64,000 nucleotides of DNA from CAZOZZ01 sp965247425 (GTDB lineage: Bacteria; Acidobacteriota; Terriglobia; 20CM-2-55-15), in assembly GCA_965247425.1 (NCBI GenBank), contig OZ252023.1, forward strand, positions 3,348,001-3,412,000, read 5' to 3'. Position 1 is the stretch's first letter, and the number at the start of each line of letters is the position of its first letter. Below the pieces are notes generated by a model that saw nothing but the letters and a program-made list of their open reading frames with translations, ran no database searches and was not told where the DNA came from. The position numbers were made by a program, and so were the translations under genes. Below are positions 17,730-26,707 of the stretch, piece by piece.

Positions 17730-19467
17730 CCCGGATGGATCACCAATCGGAGAATCGATCGGTGTTCGGATACGAGAAGCGATTTGCGGCGAGACTTGGA
17801 GCTGAGAGTGAGCGAGCCGTGGACATTGGCGGATTTTGAGCCTGTGACACGGCGACATTTGGCGGGAGATCGGCATGAATGGGCGAGTGCAGGCAGGCCT
17901 CGCCGGGAGGCAGATGAGAGGCGCTGTTTTTCGGATCTGAAGGTTCGGTGTCGTCAGCAACGAAGCGGAATTGATTGCAGGTTTCTCACTATGAGAGCAA
18001 AGACGTCGGCATAGGGATAGGCCTCCGACATCGAGATCCAGACGTTGCGGACCGTGAGGCGGATACGCGCACCGATCTTAAGAAGCTTCAGACGGATGGT
18101 TCCGCATTGGGCATGGGCCATCGCGGTATCTTTGAGACCGAGACGACGCAACGCCTGCATAAGCATGTAGGCGGCTGAGGACAGATACAGTCGGAGCTGA
18201 TTGGCGCGCATGGTTCCCGCACTGGTGCGGTCGGCAAATAGATCCAGTTGCTGTTCTTTGATCCGGTTCTCCATGTCGCCGCGTGCGCAATAGAAATCTT
18301 CGTAGAGCGCTTGGGCTCCGAGTCGTTCCGGTGGCAGTGAGGTCACCACGAATCGGGGATTGGCGCCCTTGGCCAGGAACTCGGCTTTGCCAACAACGCG
18401 ACGAGTGCGGCTCCAGCTCTTTCGAGTCCGGTACAGGAAATCCTTAAACACTCGTGCCGATTTCCCAGTGGTCTGAAACTCCGCTTCAGCCTGAATCATC
18501 TGGTCAGCGATCTCTCGCTTGAGGCGGTCGTTCTTGGCCAACCCCATCACATAATCGACCTGGTGGGTTTCACACCAGTCCAGTAATGCATCCCGGCAGA
18601 ATCCGGAATCGGCCCGAATGATGATCGACACGTCCGGCCAGCTCTGACGGATCTGGCCGACGATACGTTCCAATTCATCGACTGATCCTGCCGCCCCATC
18701 GATATTGGACGGGCGCAGCCGAGCGCACAACAGATGCTCTCCACAGAAGATGTACAAGGGCAGATAGCAGTAGTTGCGGTAGTAGCCGTGAAAGAACCGG
18801 CCTTCCTGTTGACCATGGATCGGATCATCGGTCGCGTCCAGATCCAGAACGATCTCTTCGGGCGCCGTGTTGTCATGGGCTGCCACAAACGCATCGACCA
18901 TCCAACGATCGATCTTGTCCCCATCCATAGCGATCTTCTTGTACCGCTCCTGGTCGCCGACTTCGGCGCCGGTCAACTCCAATCGGTTTAGCGTGCTCTT
19001 GCCCGCCAACGCCTTTCCCCAGTCGCCGGCCTGTCGTCGATTCGTTCCCAGCGGATCCGCTTTGTCCACCGCCAACGCAAGCATCGGGTCGGTCCGTAAC
19101 TGATCGTGATCGTTCAGGTCTTCATATCCCAGGCACAGCCCGTAGACCCGCTGTCCCAACAGCTCCTTCACGGTGTGTTCGATCAACCGTTGGTCGCGAT
19201 GATCGCTAAAACACCCCGCCAATCCATCGATCAAACCGGTCCGCTTTTCGACTTCACGCAGCAGCAGAACTCCAGCGTCAGACGTGATCTTGCCGCCGTC
19301 GAAACGCGCCTTCATTTTTCGTTGAAGAAGTCCGTGAAATTCGAACGTGGTTTGTTTACACTCTGTACTCATAAGGGCCGCCTCCGTTTGGTTTCTGAAC
19401 CGTTCTCGACAAACGATTTATGCCAAACAGGGCGGCCTTTTCTGGTCCTTTCGGTGATTTATGCGGG
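17730..19467 (-). mobile_element. IS1380-type insertion sequence, copy 1
   Basis: This 1738-bp element has imperfect terminal repeats: CCCGCATAAATCACC at the 19467 end against CCCGGATGGATCACC at the 17730 end. One large transposase gene fills it. The flanks are CTAG at 17726-17729 and CCAG at 19468-19471. An apparently identical copy in opposite orientation lies at 61883-63620. Its end supplies the last codon and stop of the ornithine cyclodeaminase-like gene. Confidence 0.93.
17954..19372 (-). CDS. IS1380 family transposase
   Basis: This 472-residue DDE transposase is identical in sequence to the one at 61978-63396. Features typical of the family are the N-terminal FDGGKITSDAGVLLLREVEK with its first Asp region, LGYEDLNDHDQLRTDPML, IVLDLDATDDPIHGQQEGRF with the catalytic Asp pair, IIRADSGFCRDALLDWCE, and YCARGDMENRIKEQQLDLFA carrying the catalytic Glu. 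The length is as expected for IS1380 (440-480 aa). It catalyses cut-and-paste movement of the element. Confidence 0.96.
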   Translation of the reverse strand: MSTECKQTTFEFHGLLQRKMKARFDGGKITSDAGVLLLREVEKRTGLIDGLAGCFSDHRDQRLIEHTVKELLGQRVYGLCLGYEDLNDHDQLRTDPMLALAVDKADPLGTNRRQAGDWGKALAGKSTLNRLELTGAEVGDQERYKKIAMDGDKIDRWMVDAFVAAHDNTAPEEIVLDLDATDDPIHGQQEGRFFHGYYRNYCYLPLYIFCGEHLLCARLRPSNIDGAAGSVDELERIVGQIRQSWPDVSIIIRADSGFCRDALLDWCETHQVDYVMGLAKNDRLKREIADQMIQAEAEFQTTGKSARVFKDFLYRTRKSWSRTRRVVGKAEFLAKGANPRFVVTSLPPERLGAQALYEDFYCARGDMENRIKEQQLDLFADRTSAGTMRANQLRLYLSSAAYMLMQALRRLGLKDTAMAHAQCGTIRLKLLKIGARIRLTVRNVWISMSEAYPYADVFALIVRNLQSIPLRC

Positions 19468-20415
19468 CCAGATATCCAGGGGACGGCCGATGTTGCGTTC
19501 TTTTGCTCTCTCGTAGACAAGGCTGCCCAGGGCGACGTCTTCGAGGCCGATGCCGAGGGACTTGAAGAGGGTGATCTCTTCGGGACTTTTACGGCAGGAA
19601 CCGGCCACGACCACATCTTTCAATTCGACGACCTCTTCCCAGTGGCGGCGACCGAGTTCGAAGACGGAGACGAACTCACCGCATTCGTTGCGGGCCTGGT
19701 CGATGGAGTCGACGACGATCCGGTCAGCCCGGACGATGGTCTCGGAATCGGCTTCCCGGCGGAGGACCATGTTGCCTCCGGCCAGGTTGACGTGGGTGCC
19801 TGGTTCGAGCCACTTACCAAACAGGACCGGCTCGCGACTACCGGTTATCGTGGTTACGATGGAGCTTTCCCTGACCGCCTCCTCGGGCGAGTCGGCTATT
19901 TTCAACTCCGCTTCCACCTGGGAACTCATGCGTCGAACGAACTCTTCGGCCCGTTCTCGTCTGCGGTTCACGATCCAGACCCGGCGGAGGTCGCGGACAG
20001 CCGCTATTGCCAGCAGTTGGGATTCGGCCTGCCATCCGGCGCCGAACATCGTCGCAACCTCTGCGTCCTCGTTCGCCATCAGCCGGGTTGCAACGCCTGT
20101 GGCGGCTCCGGTTCGGATCTGGCCCAGGCGGTCGGCTTCCATCAGAGCCAGAAGCTCGGTGGTCTTCGAGTCGAAAAGGAAAAAATTGAACCGCACCTTA
20201 CCGGCGCCAGTCGTGTAGGCCTTATATCCGAAATACCCGGGTATCGCCCCGGCAAGCATATGGAGTAGAACGCGGTCCGTTCGCAGGCGGTGGCGGGGCA
20301 GCGACGTCGCATCACCCTCCGCCTGTCCTCTGAACGCTTCGGCCACGACACCGAGCGCATCGGTGACCGTCACGAGGTCGGCAACTTCGTCTTCGCTGAT
20401 AAAAACAGGTTTCAT
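19459..20415 (-). CDS. Ornithine cyclodeaminase / mu-crystallin family protein
   Basis: This 318-residue NAD(P)-binding protein has FFLFDSKTTELLALMEAD and RTGAATGVATRLMANEDAEV in the substrate part, the Rossmann motif MFGAGWQAESQLLAIAAV at about residue 133, and DRIVVDSIDQARNECGEF with the conserved Asp of the family. Members are ornithine cyclodeaminases, alanine dehydrogenases or ketimine reductases; the exact substrate is unclear. The IS1380-type element is inserted at its extreme 3' end: the final Pro-Ala and the stop TAA are read from the first bases of the IS. The protein is essentially full length. Confidence 0.88.
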   Translation of the reverse strand: MKPVFISEDEVADLVTVTDALGVVAEAFRGQAEGDATSLPRHRLRTDRVLLHMLAGAIPGYFGYKAYTTGAGKVRFNFFLFDSKTTELLALMEADRLGQIRTGAATGVATRLMANEDAEVATMFGAGWQAESQLLAIAAVRDLRRVWIVNRRRERAEEFVRRMSSQVEAELKIADSPEEAVRESSIVTTITGSREPVLFGKWLEPGTHVNLAGGNMVLRREADSETIVRADRIVVDSIDQARNECGEFVSVFELGRRHWEEVVELKDVVVAGSCRKSPEEITLFKSLGIGLEDVALGSLVYERAKERNIGRPLDIWPA

Positions 20416-20460
20416 AGGAATTGCATGTGCTCTCTTAAAGAGCGTGTGAGAACCTCCGGA

Positions 20461-21141
20461 TCAGCCCTCCCGATCCATCGTCCGAACGCCGGAAACGCCC
20501 GCAACAATGACCCGATGAGCCATGTTTGCAAAAATGCCTGAATCGACCACACCCGACATCGATTTCAACTGAGCTTCGAGGGCAGCCGGGTTGTCAACGG
20601 ATCCGTAATACCAATCGACAACGTGATTGCCGTTGTCCGACTTGAACGGCCCACTATTCTGAACACGAATCTTCGGCTCCCCGCCGATCTTACCCAGGGC
20701 ACTGATGACAAGTTGCTCAGCGAGGGGAATAACCTCGACGGGAATCGGGGCCTTCGTGCCCAACCGGTCAACCAGCTTACTTTCGTCCACGACGATCACC
20801 AGGCGTCGCGACGCTTTCGCCACAATCTTCTCCCGAACCAGCGCGCCGCCCAATCCCTTAACCAGGTCCAGGGCGGGAGACACCTCGTCGGCACCATCAA
20901 CGGTCAGGTCCAGGACCTTGTGTCGTTCAAACGTGACGATCGGAATCCCCACCTCTACGGCCAGACGTTCCGATTGAACCGAGGTCGCGATAGCGGTGAT
21001 CTTCAGGCCAGCCTGAACCTTGAGACCCAATTCCTTAATGAAGGGGTTCACCGTGGAGCCGGTGCCTAGGCCGACGGCCATCCCATCCTTCACTTCGTCC
21101 AGAGCCGCGACGGCGGCCTGGTACTTTAGTGATTCTGTCAC
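20461..21141 (-). CDS. rpiA: Ribose-5-phosphate isomerase A
   Basis: This 226-residue cytosolic enzyme interconverts ribose 5-phosphate and ribulose 5-phosphate in the pentose phosphate pathway. Signature motifs are MAVGLGTGSTVNPFIKEL (phosphate loop), DLTVDGADEVSPALDLVKG (catalytic Asp pair), GGALVREKIVAKAS and DESKLVDRLG. The length is normal. Its start overlaps the stop of the HAD phosphatase gene by four bases, which implies a transcriptional unit. Confidence 0.97.
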   Translation of the reverse strand: MTESLKYQAAVAALDEVKDGMAVGLGTGSTVNPFIKELGLKVQAGLKITAIATSVQSERLAVEVGIPIVTFERHKVLDLTVDGADEVSPALDLVKGLGGALVREKIVAKASRRLVIVVDESKLVDRLGTKAPIPVEVIPLAEQLVISALGKIGGEPKIRVQNSGPFKSDNGNHVVDWYYGSVDNPAALEAQLKSMSGVVDSGIFANMAHRVIVAGVSGVRTMDREG

Positions 21142-21749
21142 GGTCGCCTCCTTCCGATGAACTCATGAACAATCAACAAGTCGTCTTCTGTCTCGACCAG
21201 TAGCTGATAGCCGCACTGCGACAACATTTCCAGATCCCGTTCGGAATCCGATACTACAAGAGTTCGGTCCGGATCGACGCCGCTCGACTCGAAAATGTTG
21301 TCTGCGAGCCGACGCTTCGAGATCGGGCTGTCCAGATCGGCGGAGACACGGATCTGGACCCGAGGCCCTTCGGCGAGATCATTGGCATAGATCTCCAAAG
21401 GTTCCCACTGGTGCTCGTCCCGGATCTTCCGAGCGACGTACGAGAATCCTGAGGAGATAATGAACGACGGAATCCTCTCGGCCCGCAAACGGCGAACGAC
21501 ATCCGGCACGTGGGGGTTGATTTCGATCTCATCGAGCAGGGCTTCGATTTCGTTTACATCATGCCCGGCCCAGAGTTCGAAGTCCCTACGGCAGAATTCT
21601 TCGTAAGGAATCTGCCCGGAAAGCCACTGGTTCAGGAAAGAGGAGGCAGTGTCTTCCCAAACGCCGAGTCGTTCGTGCACATGTCGCCAGGGAGACGGGA
21701 CTTTTGTGAGGGTTCCGTCGAGGTCGAAGATGATGGATTGGACGTTCAT
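21138..21749 (-). CDS. HAD-superfamily phosphatase, SerB-like subclass IB
   Basis: This 203-residue protein has the HAD motifs in order: IIFDLDGTLTKVPSPW (nucleophile Asp and acid/base Asp), PSFIISSGFSYVARKI (motif II Ser), and LVVSDSERDLEMLSQCGYQ (motif III/IV acidic residues), with a helical cap after motif I as in phosphoserine phosphatases. It could complete serine synthesis together with SerA encoded 12 kb away, but other small phosphate substrates are equally possible. It is translationally coupled to rpiA by an ATGA overlap. Confidence 0.85.
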   Translation of the reverse strand: MNVQSIIFDLDGTLTKVPSPWRHVHERLGVWEDTASSFLNQWLSGQIPYEEFCRRDFELWAGHDVNEIEALLDEIEINPHVPDVVRRLRAERIPSFIISSGFSYVARKIRDEHQWEPLEIYANDLAEGPRVQIRVSADLDSPISKRRLADNIFESSGVDPDRTLVVSDSERDLEMLSQCGYQLLVETEDDLLIVHEFIGRRRP

Positions 21750-21773
21750 GGGGGAAGCTGTGTGGGGCCGTGT

Positions 21774-22319
21774 CTAATCCCGACGAATCAGGCTCAAGAA
21801 CTCACTTCTCGTGTTCTGGTCTTCTTTGAAGGCCCCGAGCATCGAACTGGTGACGGCGACCGAGTGCTGTTTTTCGATGCCACGCATGATCATACAGAGA
21901 TGCTGCGCTTCGATAACGACCGCCACACCTCGAGGGCGGATTTTTTCGTTGATTGTCTCGGCAATCTGCAACGTCAATCGTTCCTGGACCTGTAGCCGGC
22001 GGGCGTACATATCGACGAGGCGAGGCAACTTGCTCAGCCCGACGATCTTCTTGTCAGGCAGGTAGGCAACGTGACACTTGCCGAAGAAAGGAAGCAAGTG
22101 GTGTTCGCAAAGGCTGAACAGCTCGATGTCCTTCACGATGACCATCTCGTCGTACGGGACATCGAAGAGGGCGCCGTTCAGGACGTCGTCGGCATTCTGT
22201 TTATAACCTTCCGTCAGGTACTCGAACGACTGGCTCACGCGTTCGGGAGTCTTCCGTAGACCATCTCGTGACGGATCCTCCCCAATGTCGACCAGTATCT
22301 TTCTGATGGCATCGATCAC
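21774..22319 (-). CDS. folE: GTP cyclohydrolase I
   Basis: The enzyme is 181 residues from a GTG start at 22319, which has AGAGG eight bases upstream; a longer frame to 22466 would add a basic, non-family extension. It converts GTP to 7,8-dihydroneopterin triphosphate for folate and queuosine. Motifs are DPSRDGLRKTPERV, IELFSLCEHHLLPFFGK with the zinc Cys and His, KLPRLVDMYARRLQVQERL, and VVIEAQHLCMIMRG with the second zinc Cys, followed by SSMLGAF. The product is also the substrate of QueD, encoded at 35974. Confidence 0.96.
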   Translation of the reverse strand: MIDAIRKILVDIGEDPSRDGLRKTPERVSQSFEYLTEGYKQNADDVLNGALFDVPYDEMVIVKDIELFSLCEHHLLPFFGKCHVAYLPDKKIVGLSKLPRLVDMYARRLQVQERLTLQIAETINEKIRPRGVAVVIEAQHLCMIMRGIEKQHSVAVTSSMLGAFKEDQNTRSEFLSLIRRD

Positions 22320-22404
22320 GAAAAACCTCTGGTGCTGTTTTTGGAAATGAAAATGGCGACCCGCAACGGGCCGCCATGTCTGGGATGAAATGGAACTCGT
22401 CCTC

Positions 22405-22770
22405 TTAAGGGGCCGGTTCGATATGGAGCGACCCTTTGTGGCAAAGGAAGCAATCGGCCTTTTCACCGTCTTTGAAGAAATCCATCTCGTTCAGGGCGTT
22501 CACGATCTCGATCATCTTTCTGGCTTCAACTTTGTGCTCGTTCTCATCGGTGGCGAAATCACCCTGCACGTGGCAGTCGACGCACTTGACTCCTAACTGT
22601 TTCGCGAAACCCTGCATCTGCTGCTGGATCTCACGATCCGACAAATCGTTCAGCAGCTGTATGTTCTTGAACCTGGATGGCTGTTGCGCACCGTCCGCCC
22701 TTGGCGCCCCGGAAATCGCCACAACAACCAGAACGGCGGTCGCTATGATCCATAGATATTGCTTTCTCAT
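22405..22770 (-). CDS. Exported two-haem c-type cytochrome
   Basis: This 121-residue protein has a signal peptide (YLWIIATAVLVVVAISGAP) and two haem-binding motifs, CVDCH at 63-67 and CFLCH at 107-111. KVEARKMIEIVNALN between them contains a methionine suited as an axial ligand. The spacing and motif style resemble the small cytochromes related to the photosynthetic reaction-centre cytochrome subunit that are frequent in Acidobacteriota. The likely role is periplasmic electron transfer; partner enzymes are not in the window. Confidence 0.92.
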   Translation of the reverse strand: MRKQYLWIIATAVLVVVAISGAPRADGAQQPSRFKNIQLLNDLSDREIQQQMQGFAKQLGVKCVDCHVQGDFATDENEHKVEARKMIEIVNALNEMDFFKDGEKADCFLCHKGSLHIEPAP

Positions 22771-22911
22771 CCATTCCTCCTCATTCGGGTAGAACCGAAA
22801 ATTCTACGGTATGCGCGTATTTGGAATCAAGTGATCTTCATGCATTTCCATGAACCGAATTCTGGGTCACTTGATATTGGACGAGTTTTAGATCGCTAGG
22901 TTAAACGGCAA

Positions 22912-23982
22912 TCAATTCCCTGCTAGTTCTTCGTAAGCACGTCTGATATTTTCGCCTACCGAAAAACTGAAGTATGGAAAATACGGCTCATACTCATCCA
23001 GCTTCACTACCTGGGTAATCTCGTCGGCGGACACCCCTGCTCCAACCGCTTGACTTACACGCTCGGTCAGGTCTCCGAGATAGCTCACAAGGATCTCGGC
23101 CCGGTCCCGGGGTTCGTCGATCCATCCATGTCCGGGGACGACATTTTCCCAGGGGAGATCGCCGATCTTAGCCAGGGTCGGCCCCCACGCCGACGGCACG
23201 GCGTCCCGCGGTCGCATGAACGGTTGGCCCGGCGTCAACAGGTCCCCGAAGATCAGTGTCTTTTCTTCCGGCAGGAAGATCACTATGTCGCCATGAGTAT
23301 GGCCTGGCCCGAAATACCGCAACTCGATCGGCTGGTCTGAAATGTCCAGGGAATACGAGGATTCGAACGACTCGGTCGGCGGCACGACCCGAATCCCGTG
23401 GAGTTCTTCCAGATACTCGGAGTCGAGTTCGATCTGAAGGGCCAGTTGGTCCAGAGCATTCTGCCCGACACCTTGCCGGCGGCGCTCGACCAGCGTCCGA
23501 GCAGCCTGATCGAGCTGGCCGGGCAGGACTTCCCTTTGAAGCTTTAGATTGTCGACCACCCGCCCCAGGAGATCCTTGCCCGTGTTGACATGACCGACGA
23601 TCGTGGCGCGACCTTCGTACACCTGGTTTCCGAGAGTATGGTCCTGGTGCCAGTGAGTATTTATCAGGTATCGGATCGGCAGGTCCGTGATCTCTCCCAC
23701 GATGCGGATGACTTCTTCGTCGAAAGACGGGCGCTGGTGCGTGTCCACAACGGCAACCGCGTCAGTGCCCACAATCACGGCGGTATTGGTAGGTATGCCG
23801 GATCCGGGTTTTCCTCGAATGGCGAATACGCTCTCGCCCACACGCCGGACATCGAAGTAATCCGACTCCGGTCGGACGGGGATCTTGAATCGTTCCCGTG
23901 AACCGGCCAGGCGAGGAGAAACAAGGAGGGCGGATGCCGACAACCCCACGTTCTTCAGGAATTCACGGCGTTTCATATTCAT
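22912..23982 (-). CDS. Tat-exported metallo-beta-lactamase-fold hydrolase
   Basis: This 356-residue protein starts with MNMKRREFLKNVGLSASALL, a twin-arginine signal. The mature part has the MBL zinc motif INTHWHQDHTLGN, a second metal region around GPGHTHGDIVIFLPEEKTLI with FGDLLTPGQPFMRP, and PGHGW near the C-terminus. The substrate is unknown; such Tat-exported members include quinoprotein-relay and lactamase-like enzymes. The inverted-repeat element MIR1 copy B starts seven bases upstream of the first ATG, leaving no recognisable ribosome site. A second ATG lies two codons downstream. Confidence 0.9.
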   Translation of the reverse strand: MNMKRREFLKNVGLSASALLVSPRLAGSRERFKIPVRPESDYFDVRRVGESVFAIRGKPGSGIPTNTAVIVGTDAVAVVDTHQRPSFDEEVIRIVGEITDLPIRYLINTHWHQDHTLGNQVYEGRATIVGHVNTGKDLLGRVVDNLKLQREVLPGQLDQAARTLVERRRQGVGQNALDQLALQIELDSEYLEELHGIRVVPPTESFESSYSLDISDQPIELRYFGPGHTHGDIVIFLPEEKTLIFGDLLTPGQPFMRPRDAVPSAWGPTLAKIGDLPWENVVPGHGWIDEPRDRAEILVSYLGDLTERVSQAVGAGVSADEITQVVKLDEYEPYFPYFSFSVGENIRRAYEELAGN

Positions 23983-23988
23983 GTCTAG

Positions 23989-24258
23989 GAGCCCGTGGTG
24001 AAAGTCTGTAGGGTCGCGTTACGAGCGCCATGGGGCTAGCTGCAAGGCGGCACGACGACGTCGATGCTCGCCATCGATCTAGGAGTGCCAACGCAGCAGA
24101 TGGCCCCATGCCGTCGTAACCCGAAGGGCGCAGGGGTCTTCGGGCCACAGGCTTTGTCATTCGTCGGTCACGATGACAAAGCATCGTTCCGCTCCTCATT
24201 TCGCGCCTGTGACCCGAATACCCCTGCGCGCGACCCTACAGACTTTCGCCACGGGCTC
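23989..24258. mobile_element. Small inverted-repeat element MIR1, copy B
   Basis: This 270-bp copy is the clearest of the family. It is flanked on both sides by CTAG (23985-23988 and 24259-24262), begins GAGCCCGTGGTGAAAGTCTG and ends with the near-perfect complement ending GCCACGGGCTC. The interior shares the blocks GCAGGGGTCTTCGGGCC and GACCCGAATACCCCTGCG with the other copies. It is inserted directly 5' of the metallo-beta-lactamase-fold gene. Confidence 0.92.
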
Positions 24259-24262
24259 CTAG

Positions 24263-24484
24263 TTTATCAGACCGAACCTGTTTGCTGGTATGTGTCGCAC
24301 CCGAAGCCAGCCATTTCGGAAGTCAGGGAGGACGGAGTGTCTGGAAGGGGCTCTGGAAGGGAAAAGGTCGAGGAGGGAGAGGAATTTGAAGTGAGGGGTA
24401 TTTTCGAGAGACAGGTATCCGTAGCGGGTCCAGCCCGGTGATTGGGGTCAGGCAGGCGCGTGGAGACCAGGGAAACGAGTCAGT
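24263..24484. other. Gap between element MIR1-B and the two-gene transposon
   Basis: These 222 bases lack a convincing gene. They contain a purine-rich stretch (GGAGGGAGAGGAATTTG). They probably include the left end of the neighbouring transposon, but no inverted repeat matching the other side was found by eye. Confidence 0.5.
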
Positions 24485-25678
24485 TCAGCTGGAGTCGGCT
24501 GGGGTTGGGGCAGACAGAGCGAGGCGAAGCAAACGAAGAAGCTCGATGGAGGTATGCGGGCGATGGCGCCCGCGATGCAAATGACGCAATCGATACAGAC
24601 GTTCGATCGTGAGAGCCAGGCTTATGAGGAGCCAGTGGAGAAGCAAGCTGTTGGCGTGGTGATGGGAGATATGGGCCATCCCATAACGGTTCTTGGCATC
24701 GTTGAAACCTTGGTTTTCGACTTCCCAACGACTCTTGGCCATGCGAAATAAAGTGGGCGCTCCCACTTGGTTCATCGAGAAATTGGTCAGCCAGTAGGCT
24801 TCGACCACCGATCCATCGGGTTTCTCTTGCCGGTAGCGGATCACGCGCACGGTCGGCCAGTTCAATCGGCCCCAGGGATCGAAGTCGTCTGCATCCCAGA
24901 TTTCCACCCGATCGGCTCCATCCTTGAAAACCCGGGACGGCGGCTGACAAGCAAACCGGCTTTTGGCGGCGTTGAACAAGCTCGGAAGATTGGCTTTGAG
25001 ACGGACGATGGTCTTCAATCCCAACTCGTCGGCCAAGTGCAGGAACGGAGCCGACGCATAGCCCCCATCGACAACAACATAATCGGCAAAACGCGGCCCC
25101 AACTGCCCCACCACCCGACGAAGCAGTCGTTGCCCCCCCGACCATTCGCTATCCCCACTACCGTAGGGTTCCACATCGACCGGTAAAGTGAACCCGGTGC
25201 CCACGATGGTGGCCATCACGACGTGGTGTAAGTAGGTGGTCACCTCCCCCTCGGCGTTGCGATGGGGTCGACACCACTGACACCCGGCCTCACCGACACG
25301 CCCCACGGTTGTCCCGTCCAGCGCCAGGCCGATGAATCGGCAATCGTCGAACGCTTTATTGCGCTTGGCCTGCTTGATGGCTGTGGTCAACGCGCCGCGC
25401 GTGAATTCCGGATTCAGCTTCTCGGTAAAATAGCCCAGCGTGTCGTCGCTAAAGCGGCGTCCGATTCCCAAGGCCCGACACGCCGAGGATCGTGCGAGCG
25501 ACTCGATGGCCAGGAAGCTCGATTCCCGCAGCAGATACCCGATCACCAGAGACCAGATCAGATGCCCACTTCCGATCTGCGGTCGCACCCGCCCATCTCC
25601 GGGGTGATTCAAATACCCCTTCAGCCGCAAACACTTTCGCGCGTACCGTCGTATCCCTCGTGCCGACGGACCTTTCAC
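24485..25678 (-). CDS. DDE transposase, second gene of a two-gene transposon
   Basis: This 397-residue transposase has an IS4/ISNCY-like DDE core: RFIGLALDGTTVGRVGEAG with the first Asp, DYVVVDGGYASAPFLHLADE with the second Asp, and a C-terminal FRMAKSRWEVENQGFNDAKN with the catalytic Glu in the usual W-x2-E-x2-F spacing. HHANSLLLHWLLISLALTIE follows. It overlaps the upstream DUF6788-like gene by four bases. No terminal repeats were identified, so the exact family is open. Confidence 0.9.
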   Translation of the reverse strand: MKGPSARGIRRYARKCLRLKGYLNHPGDGRVRPQIGSGHLIWSLVIGYLLRESSFLAIESLARSSACRALGIGRRFSDDTLGYFTEKLNPEFTRGALTTAIKQAKRNKAFDDCRFIGLALDGTTVGRVGEAGCQWCRPHRNAEGEVTTYLHHVVMATIVGTGFTLPVDVEPYGSGDSEWSGGQRLLRRVVGQLGPRFADYVVVDGGYASAPFLHLADELGLKTIVRLKANLPSLFNAAKSRFACQPPSRVFKDGADRVEIWDADDFDPWGRLNWPTVRVIRYRQEKPDGSVVEAYWLTNFSMNQVGAPTLFRMAKSRWEVENQGFNDAKNRYGMAHISHHHANSLLLHWLLISLALTIERLYRLRHLHRGRHRPHTSIELLRLLRLALSAPTPADSS

Positions 25679-26082
25679 CGGCGCTTCCGCTTCTCACGTT
25701 GTTGCTGGCGCTCCAGCACCAACAACTTCGCGTTCGCTGTCAGCACCTCCCGGATCGCATCCTGAAACTCCCGTCCCGCTCCGACACGCTTTTGAATCTC
25801 CTCAACCATGGCAGCTGGAACGTGTTCGACATGCTTCTTCCCGTCCATCATGAATGTCCAGGACCAGGATGGGTGCCCTTCACCCGACACACACCGGCAC
25901 GTCGGCTTACCGCACCGGGTGTAACTAATCGACACCGAGCCAGGCAGCAAACCGTCGGGTATCTCATGGCGCTCGATCAGGCTGTACTTCCGCCGTCGCA
26001 GTCGCGACGCAACCGCTCCCTTTACCTGATTCAACTCAAGCCATATCTTTTTCTTCTTCATCTGACGGTATATATACCACAA
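25675..26082 (-). CDS. DUF6788-like accessory protein of a transposon
   Basis: This 135-residue basic protein has the pattern of DUF6788 proteins that accompany DDE transposases. PGSVSISYTRCGKPTCRC contains a CxxxxC pair, then GEGHPSWSWTFMMDGKKH and a long C-terminal helix rich in Lys, Arg and Gln. It is probably a DNA-binding partner of the transposase, with which it overlaps by four bases. The true start may be at the MKKKK methionine at residue 8. Confidence 0.75.
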   Translation of the reverse strand: MWYIYRQMKKKKIWLELNQVKGAVASRLRRRKYSLIERHEIPDGLLPGSVSISYTRCGKPTCRCVSGEGHPSWSWTFMMDGKKHVEHVPAAMVEEIQKRVGAGREFQDAIREVLTANAKLLVLERQQQREKRKRR

Positions 26083-26338
26083 GATACCGCCGACACCATA
26101 TCGATTTCAACAATGCGAAAATAGAACTTCCTTAACAATGGGTTTGAATTCGACTCAAATGCCCGCTGGCCGGGCCTCATTCAACTTCGACCGAGCTGCT
26201 CTTCCGAAATGGCTGACCCGAAGCGCCCTTTTCAATCCCGAACCCATTGTGCTAAAACCGGTATTGAAGATATAGCGGCGAATCAACCGTCGAACGTCCT
26301 TCGATCCGTCCTGAACGGATTGTTACCAGACAATCATT
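26083..26338. other. Intergenic region, transposon right flank
   Basis: No gene was seen in these 256 bases. A short GC-rich stem (GCCCGCTGGCCGGGC near 26162-26176) is visible. The right end of the two-gene transposon and the promoter of the FmdB-like gene should lie here. Confidence 0.5.
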
Positions 26339-26707
26339 ATGCCTATTTATGAATACAGCTGCGAAAAGTGCGGCAACGTGATCGAACGGATTCAGAAATT
26401 TTCCGATCCCCTCCTGACCGAGCACGCGGACTGTGGCGGGGCATTGACAAAACTCATATCACAGTCCTCATTTCAGTTGAAGGGCGACGGATGGTATGTC
26501 ACCGACTACGCTCGAAAGGACAAGAAGGAAGGGACGGACGGTGATAAGAAAGACGCCACACAGACAGGATCCAAGGAATCGAAAGACGTGAAAGAGGCCG
26601 GCTCTTCCGATAAGGGGGACAAGTCGAAGTCTTCATCGGAAACGACTAAGAAAGAGTCGTCCACACCCAAGAGCGACAAGAGCAAACCCTCTGGCGGCTC
26701 GGGGTAA
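26339..26707 (+). CDS. FmdB/CxxC zinc-ribbon regulatory-type protein
   Basis: This 122-residue protein begins with the FmdB motif MPIYEYSCEKCGNVIERIQK, with a CxxC pair. The second half of the ribbon is altered to ADCGGALTKLISQSSF, with only one clear cysteine in place of the usual CPxC. The remaining 65 residues are a low-complexity Lys/Ser/Asp/Thr tail, common in acidobacterial and delta-proteobacterial members. The function of the family is not settled. Its stop shares a base with the nth start (TAATG). Confidence 0.9.
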   Translation: MPIYEYSCEKCGNVIERIQKFSDPLLTEHADCGGALTKLISQSSFQLKGDGWYVTDYARKDKKEGTDGDKKDATQTGSKESKDVKEAGSSDKGDKSKSSSETTKKESSTPKSDKSKPSGGSG

